Positions 25,019-33,479 of a stretch of DNA of 64,000 bases are shown in pieces. Under the pieces are notes generated by a model. It was not told where the DNA came from, made no database searches, and was given only the letters and a program-made list of their open reading frames with translations. Position 1 is the stretch's first letter. Every line of letters starts with the position of its first letter. The stretch lies in contig NZ_DASQCC010000210.1 of assembly GCF_035634895.1 (NCBI RefSeq), forward strand, positions 59,812 to 123,811, read 5' to 3'. Source of the DNA: Actinophytocola sp035634895 (GTDB lineage Bacteria > Actinomycetota > Actinomycetes > Mycobacteriales > Pseudonocardiaceae). Position numbers and translations under genes: made by a program.

Positions 25019-25906
25019 CTACGGGAAGAGCGTCAACCCGGGGTCGATGCCGATGGCGGCCACCTGGTCGACACCAAGTGGCGGTGTCGCGACGGTCGGC
25101 GCGTCGCCGAACTTGACGTCGGTGCCGATGTTCGAGGACTCGACGATGACCGAGGTGCCGTCCGCCCGGGTGATGTCCACCCGGTTCATCGTGGTGCCGC
25201 CCTCCAACACCCGGGTCTGCCTGAGGATGGTCTCGCCGTGCGGTCCCGTCACGACCTCGCAGTAGGTCTGCTCCCCGCCGTTGCCTGGTGGGTCGCACCG
25301 CTCGCCGGAGTTGCCGTTGCGGTAGGCCGGGGCCAGGAGGACCAGGATGTTGCCGGTCCCCGTCGGCAGCTGGACGGTCGCCCGCGTCAGGAAGTAGCTG
25401 TCCGCGTCACAGATCGGCTTCTCGGCCGGTTTATCCCCCGTGACCTGGTACAGCTCGAACGGCCCGTGCTGCACACCGTCGGGATACTGGTTCACCGGGT
25501 TGGCCACGAACTGCGCGGTCGGCAGCTGGGCGTGGAACAGGGTGTCCAGCACCGGGCTGATGCGGGCGATGACCGCCGCGGGCGACTCCACACCGGGTCG
25601 GGAACACTGCGCCGGCGGCGTTCCCGTCGGCCGGTTCGCCGGGTGGGAGCTCAACGTGGACGGTGGTGCTGACGGCGATTCCGCCGACGTCGGGCCGCCG
25701 ACCCGGACCCCGCCGCCGCCGTCATCCCTGGTCGTGGCGTACGCGACCACGCCGATTCCCAGCACCACCGCCACGCCGGCCGCGACCATCGGGTTCGCCA
25801 CCCGGCGCACCCGGTCCGCGCGGCGGCCGCGGGTGATGACCGCCGCCACGTCGACCGTGGACGGCGGCACCTCCCCGATCGCGTCATCGAAAAGTTGCTT
25901 GTCCAT
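25019..25906 (-). CDS. Membrane-anchored protein paired with ECF sigma factor (putative anti-sigma)
   Basis: A 295-residue protein: about 35 cytosolic residues (MDKQLFDDAIGEVPPSTVDVAAVI), one membrane helix near residues 41-59, then a Pro/Ser-rich linker and an extracytoplasmic domain with several Cys. It lacks the zinc HxxxCxxC motif of classical anti-sigmas. The gene lies 21 bases downstream of a SigE-family sigma gene on the same strand, an arrangement common in this sigma group where the partner is a transmembrane protein of unproven anti-sigma function. The ATG at 25906 is used. Confidence 0.7.
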   Translation of the reverse strand: MDKQLFDDAIGEVPPSTVDVAAVITRGRRADRVRRVANPMVAAGVAVVLGIGVVAYATTRDDGGGGVRVGGPTSAESPSAPPSTLSSHPANRPTGTPPAQCSRPGVESPAAVIARISPVLDTLFHAQLPTAQFVANPVNQYPDGVQHGPFELYQVTGDKPAEKPICDADSYFLTRATVQLPTGTGNILVLLAPAYRNGNSGERCDPPGNGGEQTYCEVVTGPHGETILRQTRVLEGGTTMNRVDITRADGTSVIVESSNIGTDVKFGDAPTVATPPLGVDQVAAIGIDPGLTLFP

Positions 25907-25927
25907 TTCTTCCCCGCACCTCTCCGG

Positions 25928-26419
25928 TTAGTCGGCCTCGGCTGCCCTGGCACGCAACGTGTCGAGCCCGCGCGCGGTCTGGCTCTTCACGGTGCCCACA
26001 GAGCAGCCGAGGATCTCGGCGGTCTCCTCCACCGAGAGATCGAGATAGAGGCGCAACACGACGGCGGCCCTGCGCCTGGGCGGCAGCCCGTCGAGCAGGT
26101 CCAGCAGCTGGGCGCGGCTGACCACGGCGAACTCCGTCGGCGACGGCAGCTCGGGCAGCTCCTCGACCAGTTGCTCACGGCGGTGCCACGGCCGGCGCTT
26201 CTCGTCCAGCCAGGTACGCAGCAGCGCCTTGCGGACGTAGGCGTCCAGGCTCTGCGCGCCGCCGACCCGCGACCAGTGCCGGTACAGCTTGCCGATCGTG
26301 ATCGACACGAGGTCGTCCGCGGTGTGCCAGTCCCGGCACAGGAGGTACGCGGTGCGCCGCATGACCTCCATCCGTGCCGTCACGTACTCGCGGTACGCGT
26401 TCTCCTCGGACTGTTTCAC
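25928..26419 (-). CDS. SigE-family ECF RNA polymerase sigma factor
   Basis: A 163-residue sigma70-family protein with region 2 (YVTARMEVMRRTAYLLCRDWHTADDLVSITIGKLYRHW) and region 4 (LDGLPPRRRAAVVLRLYLDLSVEETAEILGCSVGTVKSQTARGL). The short length and DWHTADDLVS motif fit the actinomycete 'SigE family' (ECF41/42-neighbour type, not M. tuberculosis SigE itself). It should direct transcription in response to a signal relayed by the adjacent membrane protein. Confidence 0.87.
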   Translation of the reverse strand: MKQSEENAYREYVTARMEVMRRTAYLLCRDWHTADDLVSITIGKLYRHWSRVGGAQSLDAYVRKALLRTWLDEKRRPWHRREQLVEELPELPSPTEFAVVSRAQLLDLLDGLPPRRRAAVVLRLYLDLSVEETAEILGCSVGTVKSQTARGLDTLRARAAEAD

Positions 26420-26484
26420 CCGCGACCTCCCCGTGTCGTGCCTCTTACACGGGCTGGAACGCGCGCTTTGCCGTGCGGGGTTGC

Positions 26485-27212
<728 letters not shown>

Positions 27213-27216
<4 letters not shown>

Positions 27217-27935
27217 GTGAGCACCGCCGTGCCGAGGACCGCGGCCGTGGCCAGGACCGGGGTGAGGCCGGCGAGCCAGGTGGCGGGGCGGGCGGCGGTG
27301 CCGCGGTCGGGCATGGCTCCGGTCCAGCCGCGCGAGAGCATCGCGAGGTGGACCCGTTCGCCGCGCTCGTAGCTGCGGATGAACAGGGCGCCGATGCCGC
27401 GTGCGGTGGCGCCGACCTGCCAGAGGAAGCGCGGGTCGTGGCCGCGGGAGATCCTGGCGAGCCGCATCCGCCGCGCCTCGCCGGCGATGACGTCGAGGTA
27501 GCGGAGCATGAGCGTAGCGATGGTGGTCAGGGCGGCGGGTGTGCGCAGGCGTTGCAGGCCGACGATCAGGTCCCGCGGGGTGGTGGTCGCGGCGAGGGTC
27601 AGCGAGGTGAGGACGCCGAGGGTGCCCTTGGCGAGGATGTTCCAGCCGGCGAGCGCGCCGGCCGCGCCGCCGAGGAGGGGCATGAGGATCGCGACCAGGA
27701 CGAACGGGATCTCGATGAAGGCCCGCCTGGCGAAGTGGCCGGCGGGCACGCGGGCGATCCGCCCGACGGCGACGACCATGACGAGGTAGACGCCGAACGC
27801 CCAGAACTCGGTGCGCGGCGTGGCGACCACGCAGAGGACTGTGAGCAGCGCCGCGACGATCTTGACCTGGGCGGGGAGGCGGTGCACGGGCGAGTCGGCG
27901 GGGTGGTGGAGGAGATGGGCGTGGCCGGCACTCAC
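27213..27935 (-). CDS. cbiQ: ECF transporter transmembrane subunit CbiQ
   Basis: A 240-residue membrane protein (LLHHPADSPVHRLPAQVKIVAALL opening, about five helices) with the coupling motifs ARISRG and MLSRGW that contact the ATPase. The GTG start overlaps the cbiN stop. It is part of the CbiMNQO operon. Confidence 0.9.
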
Positions 27936-28312
27936 GGCTGGCTTCCTGGGTCGGCCGCGCTCGGCCCGCTGGTCGGCTTCTTGCCGGTCGGACGCCGGCG
28001 GAGCAGCCAGAACAGCCCGCCCGCGAGCACCGCCGTGGCGAGCACCCCCAGTACCCCCGCCACACCGGTGAAGCGGCTGTCGCCGCCGACGGTGTAGTCC
28101 GCGAGCGGGCTGTCCTTCATGTGGTGGTCACCCGAACGCTGGGCGATGCAGTCCCCCTCTAGCTGCTCGCCCTGGTCGGACCGCACCACCTGGCAGCCCT
28201 TGAGGGTCGCGCTGTCCAGGCCGTCGGGGTCCGAGTCGGCGAAGTACGACAGCACGCCGGCGCAGATCAGCGCCACCAGGGCGAACCCGGCGAGGAAATG
28301 CCACCGCTTCAT
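27932..28312 (-). CDS. cbiN: Cobalt/nickel transporter small subunit CbiN-like (PDGLE)
   Basis: A 126-residue protein with an N-terminal membrane helix, a short extracytoplasmic loop starting SDPDGLDSATLKGC (the PDGLE family motif), a second helix near residues 83-107 and a basic tail. PDGLE/CbiN proteins assist CbiM in loading Co(II) or Ni(II). Four-base overlaps on both sides show tight coupling. Confidence 0.85.
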   Translation of the reverse strand: MKRWHFLAGFALVALICAGVLSYFADSDPDGLDSATLKGCQVVRSDQGEQLEGDCIAQRSGDHHMKDSPLADYTVGGDSRFTGVAGVLGVLATAVLAGGLFWLLRRRPTGKKPTSGPSAADPGSQP

Positions 28313-28998
28313 GCCCGCACCTCCAGCGGTGTGGCGGTCCCGCGCAGCAGGTGCACGAGGTCCGGTCGTACGGCGGCCACCGCGGTCACCGTCAGTGCCG
28401 TGATCACGCCTTCGCCGATCCCGATCAGGGCATGCAGGCCGATCATCGTGCCGGCCACGCCACCCAGGGAGAACGCGGCGTCACCGCCGAGCGCGAACTC
28501 CAGCACGAAGCCGAGGGACGCGATCACGGTGTTGCAGAACGCGGCGACGAACGCCGTCGCGAACAGGCCGGAGCGTCCTCGGGCAGCGAGCGGCCGCAGC
28601 GCGAGCGCCACCAGGTAGCCCGCCGCCGTGCCGATCAGCGCCATGTTCGTGATGTTCGCGCCGAGCGCGGTCAGGCCGCCGTCGGCGAACACCAGTGCCT
28701 GCACGACCAGCACGATCCCGACGCACAGCGCGCCGACCCACGGTCCGACCAGCATCGCGGCCAGCGCGCCGCCGAGCAGGTGACCGCTCACGCCGGGCAG
28801 GATCGGGAAGTTCAGCATCTGGGTGGCGAACACGAAGGCCGCGACCAGCCCGGCCATCGGCGCGGTCCTGTCGTCGAGGTCGCGACGGGCGCCGACCATC
28901 GCGGTCGCCATGCCGAGCACGGCGACGCCACCGAAGATCAGCGACGTCGGCGCGTTGATCAGGCCGTCGCTCATGTGCATCGCTACGGGTTGGGACAC
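28309..28998 (-). CDS. cbiM: ECF transporter substrate-specificity subunit CbiM/NikM
   Basis: A 229-residue membrane protein carrying the metal-binding N-terminus MHMSDGLI (here at residues 7-14, so GTG/ATG starts closer to His are possible). It also has the NFPILPGVSGHLLGGALAAMLVGPWVG signature. The His close to the amino terminus coordinates Co or Ni. No cobalamin gene or B12 riboswitch is nearby, so Ni(II) is as likely as Co(II). It is first in the operon cbiM-N-Q-O. Confidence 0.87.
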   Translation of the reverse strand: MSQPVAMHMSDGLINAPTSLIFGGVAVLGMATAMVGARRDLDDRTAPMAGLVAAFVFATQMLNFPILPGVSGHLLGGALAAMLVGPWVGALCVGIVLVVQALVFADGGLTALGANITNMALIGTAAGYLVALALRPLAARGRSGLFATAFVAAFCNTVIASLGFVLEFALGGDAAFSLGGVAGTMIGLHALIGIGEGVITALTVTAVAAVRPDLVHLLRGTATPLEVRA

Positions 28999-29014
28999 GG
29001 ACCCAGCCTAGATA

Positions 29015-29051
29015 GCAACGACGGGCAATCACCAGGTATTTGCAACAACGG
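29015..29051. promoter_or_regulatory. Direct repeat upstream of cbiM
   Basis: GCAACGACGG (29015-29024) and GCAACAACGG (29042-29051) are direct repeats 27 bases apart, just upstream of the leftward cbiM start. They are a candidate site for a metal-responsive regulator, and match no Nur or Zur box I can recall. Confidence 0.35.
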
Positions 29052-29093
29052 ATTTGTGCCCGAGCCGGGCCTGTGACGGCCGACACTCGGCAC

Positions 29094-29699
29094 CTACCGG
29101 CGCTGGGGACTGCTGACCCACAGCGAAGCCTGTTCGACGAACTCCTTCATCGCCACGTCCACCAGCTCGACGCGGTCGGGCACCAGCGGCGCGTAGCCGG
29201 GGGCGACCTCACGCTGACCCGGGTCGAGCACCAGCACCGCGAGGTCGGCCGCCGGGTTCTCGGCCACCGCGCGCCGCAACGGCTCGCTGTCCACCAGCCG
29301 GCTGATGTTCACCACCAGCGGCCCGGCGAACCCGTGGCCGCCGGCGGCCACCGGGCCGGTGCCCACGGCCATCCGCAGCCGGATCCGGTCGCCGGACGCC
29401 GCGTTGTCCTCGGCCAGCCGCCGCGCGACCGAACGCAGCAACACGGGCAGCCGGTCGGTCGGGTCGTCGCCGGTGGCCAGGAGCACCACCGTGCTGTCAC
29501 CGGCGCCGCTGTCCCGGTCGACCTCGTCGAAGTCGTCGCCGACGTCGGCGACCACCGTCCGCAGCAACGCCAGCAGCCGGGTCTCGACGTGCTTCTGCTC
29601 CTGCTCGTCACGCTGCCCGTAGCTGACCACGTCGACCACGAAACCCAGCCGGTTCGCCCGCCTGGCCGCGAGGACGGGGGCCCACCAGCCGCTTTCCAT
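29094..29699 (-). CDS. Class III nucleotidyl-cyclase-related domain protein
   Basis: A 201-residue protein that is all cyclase-homology domain. FVVDVVSYG supplies the first metal-binding Asp (Asp23), GAGDSTVVLL the second (Asp68). RLRMAVGTGPVAAGG then GPLVVNISRLVDS mirrors the G-x-x-VN-x-A-x-RL motif, with Asn131 and Arg134. The Asn-Arg spacing is one residue shorter than usual, so catalysis is plausible but uncertain. Its ATG overlaps the stop of the membrane protein at 29699-31321 (ATGA). The family is abundant in actinomycete genomes beside signalling or conflict genes. Possible products are cAMP, cGMP or a cyclic pyrimidine; it may also only bind nucleotides. Confidence 0.7.
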   Translation of the reverse strand: MESGWWAPVLAARRANRLGFVVDVVSYGQRDEQEQKHVETRLLALLRTVVADVGDDFDEVDRDSGAGDSTVVLLATGDDPTDRLPVLLRSVARRLAEDNAASGDRIRLRMAVGTGPVAAGGHGFAGPLVVNISRLVDSEPLRRAVAENPAADLAVLVLDPGQREVAPGYAPLVPDRVELVDVAMKEFVEQASLWVSSPQRR

Positions 29700-31321
29700 C
29701 AGGACGCCACTCTCGTGAGGTACATGCCGCCGCTCGCCACGATCGCCGCCTGCCGCGCCAGCGCGGTGACCTCGTAGCCGGACTCGTCCAGCACCTCGAC
29801 GAGCGCGCCCGTGAGCCGGCTCTCCAGAACCTTCAGGTAGCGGCCGCGGTCGGCCAGCTGGAAGTAGTTCTGCACGTCCGTGTCCGCCGCCAGCTCACGC
29901 AGGCTGTGCGCGACGCCGTACATCTCCGGCGTGGGCCGGCCGGCCCGGGGCCGCTCCGGGCGGATCACCGAACAGACCCCGCGCAGCCGGGCGGGCATGG
30001 TCAGCGGCAGCGTGAGGAACCGCCGCACCGCCCGCTCGACCGGCCAGAGCGGCGAGTCCGGCAGGGCGTCGATGGCGCGGTACTCCTTCCGGACCGGCAG
30101 CAGCACGCACGGCGTCCACTCGACATAGAGGGTCGTGCCGCTGACCGCCAGGTGCAGGAACGCGGACACCACGAAGTCCCGGTCCCACGCCTCGACCTGG
30201 AAGCGCAGGTAGTACCTGGCCCACTCGAGCGGCTGCTCGCGGAGCTCCCGTACCCGTTGCCCCCTCAGCAACGGGTACGGGGCCGTGTTCGGCCGGGCGA
30301 TGAAGTCGCCGGCCCGGTCGAGGTTGTCGAGGTTGTCGAGGTGGCCGACCAGCTCCTCGGCGGCGACCACGACCTGCTCGGTGACCCGCAGGTCGGCGAA
30401 CCGCCCGCCGGGGCCGAGGCACGCCGCGTCGCGGAGCGAGCCCATGGCGTGGGTGACGCGCTCGTAGAGGCACTCGGCGGACAGCGGCGCCACCCGCTCC
30501 ACGTGCGCGCGCGGCCGCAGCGGCACGGCGAGCGACCAGGGCGCGTACGGCCGGCCGGCGCCGATGAACACGCGGTAGCCGCGGGCGACGATCAGGGGCG
30601 CGGCCGCCTCGACGTCGGCCTCGTCGCTGGACTCGTCGCCGGCCTCGGCGGGCGCGGCCATGCGTACCGGCGCACGCAGCTGCCGGCGCAGCTGGGTGAG
30701 GAAGTGCCTGGCGCCGAAGAAGTACACGCGCCGATCCTGAGGCGACAGTTGCGCGGGCTCCGGGTCGGGGACCCGGCGGCCCCGCGTGAAGCGGTCCCCG
30801 AGGTGGTGCCACACGACGAGCTCGTCGACGACCAGCACCACGAGCATCGCGCCGAGGAGGCCGGCCGCGAGCAGCGAGGCCGGAGCCAGGTCCGGGGCGG
30901 CGCCGTAGCTCGCCGGCGACCCACCGGTGAGGAGCAGGACGGTGAGCAGCGCGCCGGCGACCAGCCCTCCGCTGACCGCCGGCAGCAGCCGCCGTACCAC
31001 CCCGGGTCTTTCGGCGCGGTCGCCCCGCGCCAGGCCGACGAAGACGATCACCGCGACGACCAGCCACGCGGTCACGATGCTCAGCGAGAGCGTGCCGAGC
31101 AGGCTTGCGAACAGGATGACCAGCAGGGTGTCCCGGAACTTGCGCCGGGCGCGGGCCGCGACCGCCTCCGCCAGGACGGCGCCGGCCCGCACCCCTGCGA
31201 CGGGCGGCGCCGTGCGGGTTGGTTGAGTGAGAAACTCCCGAATCACCCGATCGGTGAACCGGTCGTCGAGGTGCGCCGCGGCACAGAGGTACCGCGTCGT
31301 GTCGTCGCGCTCCCTCAACAT
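29699..31321 (-). CDS. Membrane protein partner of the cyclase-related protein; homologue of the 2-1477 product
   Basis: A 540-residue protein. A short N-terminal region (MLRERDDTTRYLCAAAHLDDRFTDRVIREFL) precedes about four or five membrane helices (residues 60-200) and a large cytoplasmic domain. The domain aligns by eye with the product at 2-1477: VFIGAGRPYAPW; FADLRV; FLHLAVSGTTLYVEW; KVLESRLTGALVEVL; RQAAIVASGGMYL. It lacks the Asn-rich tail found there. Translation is coupled to the downstream cyclase-like gene. The open frame extends to 31438, but ATG 31321 gives a sensible start. A membrane sensor controlling a nucleotide enzyme is the best guess. Confidence 0.65.
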   Translation of the reverse strand: MLRERDDTTRYLCAAAHLDDRFTDRVIREFLTQPTRTAPPVAGVRAGAVLAEAVAARARRKFRDTLLVILFASLLGTLSLSIVTAWLVVAVIVFVGLARGDRAERPGVVRRLLPAVSGGLVAGALLTVLLLTGGSPASYGAAPDLAPASLLAAGLLGAMLVVLVVDELVVWHHLGDRFTRGRRVPDPEPAQLSPQDRRVYFFGARHFLTQLRRQLRAPVRMAAPAEAGDESSDEADVEAAAPLIVARGYRVFIGAGRPYAPWSLAVPLRPRAHVERVAPLSAECLYERVTHAMGSLRDAACLGPGGRFADLRVTEQVVVAAEELVGHLDNLDNLDRAGDFIARPNTAPYPLLRGQRVRELREQPLEWARYYLRFQVEAWDRDFVVSAFLHLAVSGTTLYVEWTPCVLLPVRKEYRAIDALPDSPLWPVERAVRRFLTLPLTMPARLRGVCSVIRPERPRAGRPTPEMYGVAHSLRELAADTDVQNYFQLADRGRYLKVLESRLTGALVEVLDESGYEVTALARQAAIVASGGMYLTRVAS

Positions 31322-31493
31322 CCCCACGCCCCCACGATCGGCCGAACCCGTAGTTTTCGACGGTAGCGGTACGCGTTTTCGCCGGGGGCTCTCGCGCGTA
31401 TTTGTCAAAGATATGTCCCACGTTCGGACTACCGACAATTATCGGACAGTACGCCGGTGGACTTGACAATCGCCAATCTGTAACGATGTTCAG

Positions 31494-32426
31494 ATGACGG
31501 CGAGCACCTTCGACGAGCTCCAGGAAATACCGCGGGGGCGGGGCATGCAGGCCGGGGACGTCGCCGACCGGATCGGCCCGGGACTACGCAGAGCGTGCGG
31601 GGTGACGACCGCCGACGCCCCCGCGACCGTACGGCGCAAGGTCGGCACGCGGCTCACCGAACTGTGTGACCGGCTGCCCCACGACCTGCGGATCTCCGTG
31701 CTCGCCGGGCTCGCACTGCACCCGCAGGCAGATCATCAGTTCATGCAGGACAGGATGAGCTGGGCGGCCCACCAGATCAACCGGGACCACCCGCGTGCCG
31801 CCGTCCGGCGGATGAAGATCGGCTTCCGGATCCTGGCCGAGCAGCTCGACGAGCTGGTCGAGGCCCCCGAGCTGTCGCAGGGCTGGCACGTGTGCTCGCT
31901 GCGCGCCCTGTTTCGAATGGACGTCGAGCCGCCGCAGCTGACGGAGGACCGCGTGATCATCGCGTCGGTGGACGACCTGAGCGAGATCGAGCTGCGGCTC
32001 TCGGCGCCGGCGTCCGGCCAGACCGCGGACAGCCCGATCGTGGCGAGCGTGCTGTACGGCGGGGAGATCACCGACACCGAGCGCATCACCCCGAGCCACC
32101 GGAAGTTCTCGGTACGGCTGCCGAAGCCGTTGCTGGCCGGGGAGAAGCACGAGTACGGGGTGCGGTTCAGCGCGTTCCCCCGCGCGCTCATGCCGCCGTT
32201 CTACGTGATGACGCCGCTCCAGCCGTGCGAGCGGTTCACCGTGCGGGTGCGCTTCGGCACCGACGTGCCGGACCGGATCTGGCGCCTGGACGGCATCCCT
32301 CCGCGCGCCATCGACGACTTCGAGCCGGCGGACGGGCTGCTCCAACCCGACCGGCTCGGCGAGGTGTCGCTGGAGTTCTCCAAGCTGCACCAGGGGTTGA
32401 GCTACGGCATGCGCTGGTCGGGCTAG
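31494..32426 (+). CDS. Conserved actinomycete protein: helical N-terminus plus beta-sandwich-like C-terminus
   Basis: A 310-residue soluble protein. Residues 30-120 are helical (ATVRRKVGTRLTELCDRLP, QFMQDRMSWAAHQINRDHPRAAVRRMKIG). From about 140 to the end are beta strands with LPKPLLAGEKHEYGV and an ending GLSYGMRW. I have seen this architecture widely in actinomycetes, next to helix-turn-helix genes, but no function is established to my knowledge. ATG 31494 lacks a ribosome site. A TTGACA at 31463-31468 suggests a short or absent leader. The stop overlaps the next start (TAGTG). It is divergent from the cyclase/membrane pair. Confidence 0.65.
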   Translation: MTASTFDELQEIPRGRGMQAGDVADRIGPGLRRACGVTTADAPATVRRKVGTRLTELCDRLPHDLRISVLAGLALHPQADHQFMQDRMSWAAHQINRDHPRAAVRRMKIGFRILAEQLDELVEAPELSQGWHVCSLRALFRMDVEPPQLTEDRVIIASVDDLSEIELRLSAPASGQTADSPIVASVLYGGEITDTERITPSHRKFSVRLPKPLLAGEKHEYGVRFSAFPRALMPPFYVMTPLQPCERFTVRVRFGTDVPDRIWRLDGIPPRAIDDFEPADGLLQPDRLGEVSLEFSKLHQGLSYGMRWSG

Positions 32427-33121
32427 TGACGAGGGAGCCGTTGGTAGGCGGGTCCTTCCTGCACTACCTCGCGCCCCCGGACCGTGACTTCCTGCTCGGT
32501 CGCGGCATGATCCACGTCCGTTCGGCCGGCCGGACGCTCATGCACGAGGGCGACCCCACCGACCACGTGCTTGTCCTCCTGTCGGGGTGGGTGCGCGTCT
32601 ACACGACCGCCCGGAACGGGCAGGTGGTGCTGTACGCGTTGTGCGGTCCCGGCGAGGTCATCGGCGACCTGGCGGCCCTGCACGGCTGGCCACGGACAGC
32701 GACCGTGGACACGTTGCAGGAGACGGAGTTCGCGCAGTTCACCCACGACGGTTTCCTGGCGTGCCTGGAGGATCGGGCCGCGCTCGGCGTAGCGCTGCTG
32801 CGGCAGATGGCGGTGCGGTTGCGTAAGGCGGAAGGGGCCAGAGTCGACTTCGCGACCATGGGCGTGGCCCAGCGGGTCGCGGCCTTCCTCGTACGCATGG
32901 CCGACCTGCACGGCCGTCCGTCGCCCAACGGCGTGCTGGTCGGCATGCCATTGACACAGCAGGACATCGCGAACAGCATTGGGGGGTCACGGCGCGCCGT
33001 GGCCCGCGCGCTCCAGACATTCCGGGAGCGCGGCATGCTCGTCACCGGCCGGCGGATGTTCGTGGTGTCGGCACTCGACGTGCTGCGCGGGCTGGCCGGA
33101 AGTGCGCCAGATGGCACATAG
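32426..33121 (+). CDS. Crp/Fnr-family cyclic-nucleotide-binding-type regulator
   Basis: A 231-residue protein: cNMP-binding beta-barrel (RTLMHEGDPTDHVLVLLSGWVRVY, GPGEVIGDLAAL, with RTATVDTLQETEFAQF replacing the canonical RSA cAMP loop) and a C-terminal winged helix (MPLTQQDIANSIGGSRRAVARALQTFRERGML). The phosphate-binding loop has E at GEVIGDLA and T for the Ser next to Arg, so cyclic-nucleotide binding is plausible. GTG 32426 overlaps the preceding stop. Its location beside a cyclase-related gene is suggestive of a local second-messenger circuit. Confidence 0.85.
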   Translation: MTREPLVGGSFLHYLAPPDRDFLLGRGMIHVRSAGRTLMHEGDPTDHVLVLLSGWVRVYTTARNGQVVLYALCGPGEVIGDLAALHGWPRTATVDTLQETEFAQFTHDGFLACLEDRAALGVALLRQMAVRLRKAEGARVDFATMGVAQRVAAFLVRMADLHGRPSPNGVLVGMPLTQQDIANSIGGSRRAVARALQTFRERGMLVTGRRMFVVSALDVLRGLAGSAPDGT

Positions 33122-33212
33122 CGAGTGTGCCATCGTTCGTCGTATCTAATTCCGATTCATCCGACCCTATTGATGCCCGGGAGAACACGGGAAGAGGGAC
33201 GGGGAGTCGGTC

Positions 33213-33311
33213 ATGAGGTACATAGTCACGGTTTCCGCCGCTGCACGACTGGGTTTCTGGTTGTTTACCATCGGCGTAGTGCTGGGCCTCTTTCTCGGAC
33301 TCCGGGTCTGA
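33213..33311 (+). CDS. 32-residue single-helix membrane peptide
   Basis: ATG 33213, with GGGGAG 6 bases upstream (33201-33206), encodes MRYIVTVSAAARLGFWLFTI followed by GVVLGLFLGLRV. This is a short polar head and one hydrophobic helix. It follows the Crp-like gene by about 90 bases. Such peptides act as membrane regulators or toxins; nothing here decides. It was too short for a standard ORF cut-off. Confidence 0.5.
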   Translation: MRYIVTVSAAARLGFWLFTIGVVLGLFLGLRV

Positions 33312-33367
33312 TTCCGAAGTGGACTTTTCGGGCGTTCCTGTTACCCGGATGAAGAGGGAGGCTGGTC

Positions 33368-33406
33368 ATGGAAAGCCATCTAATCTGGCTCGGCCTGCTG
33401 GGCTGA
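33368..33406 (+). CDS. 12-residue hydrophobic micropeptide
   Basis: A perfect-looking AGGGAGG (33355-33361), 6 bases before ATG 33368, opens MESHLIWLGLLG. The ribosome site is far better than chance, but the product is tiny. It may be a leader-type or membrane micropeptide co-expressed with the 32-residue peptide, and is followed by the hairpin at 33436. Confidence 0.4.
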   Translation: MESHLIWLGLLG

Positions 33407-33435
33407 GCCTGTCCCACTGAGGTGTCGGGGGACCG

Positions 33436-33470
33436 CGGCGCCGCCGGTTTCTGGGGGTTCGGCGGCGCCG
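33436..33470. terminator. GC-rich hairpin terminator (bidirectional)
   Basis: CGGCGCCGCCG (33436-33446) and CGGCGGCGCCG (33460-33470) form a perfect 11-bp stem with a 13-base loop between convergent transcription units. No U-tract is present, as is usual in high-GC actinomycetes. Confidence 0.65.
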
Positions 33471-33479
33471 TGGTTGGGG

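Larger units (their letters stand above)
33122..33479. other. Region holding two micropeptide genes and a hairpin
   Basis: Between the Crp-like gene and the convergent acyl-CoA dehydrogenase gene there is no ORF of normal size. Two short frames with strong ribosome sites (33213-33311, 33368-33406) and a perfect GC hairpin (33436-33470) account for most of it; the first 90 bases hold nothing recognised beyond AT-richer sequence suitable for a promoter. Confidence 0.6.

Noticed and set aside
28999..29093. Cobalamin riboswitch upstream of cbiM
   Set aside because: The region is under 100 bases and shows no B12-box-like conserved sequence; a riboswitch would need about 180 bases.
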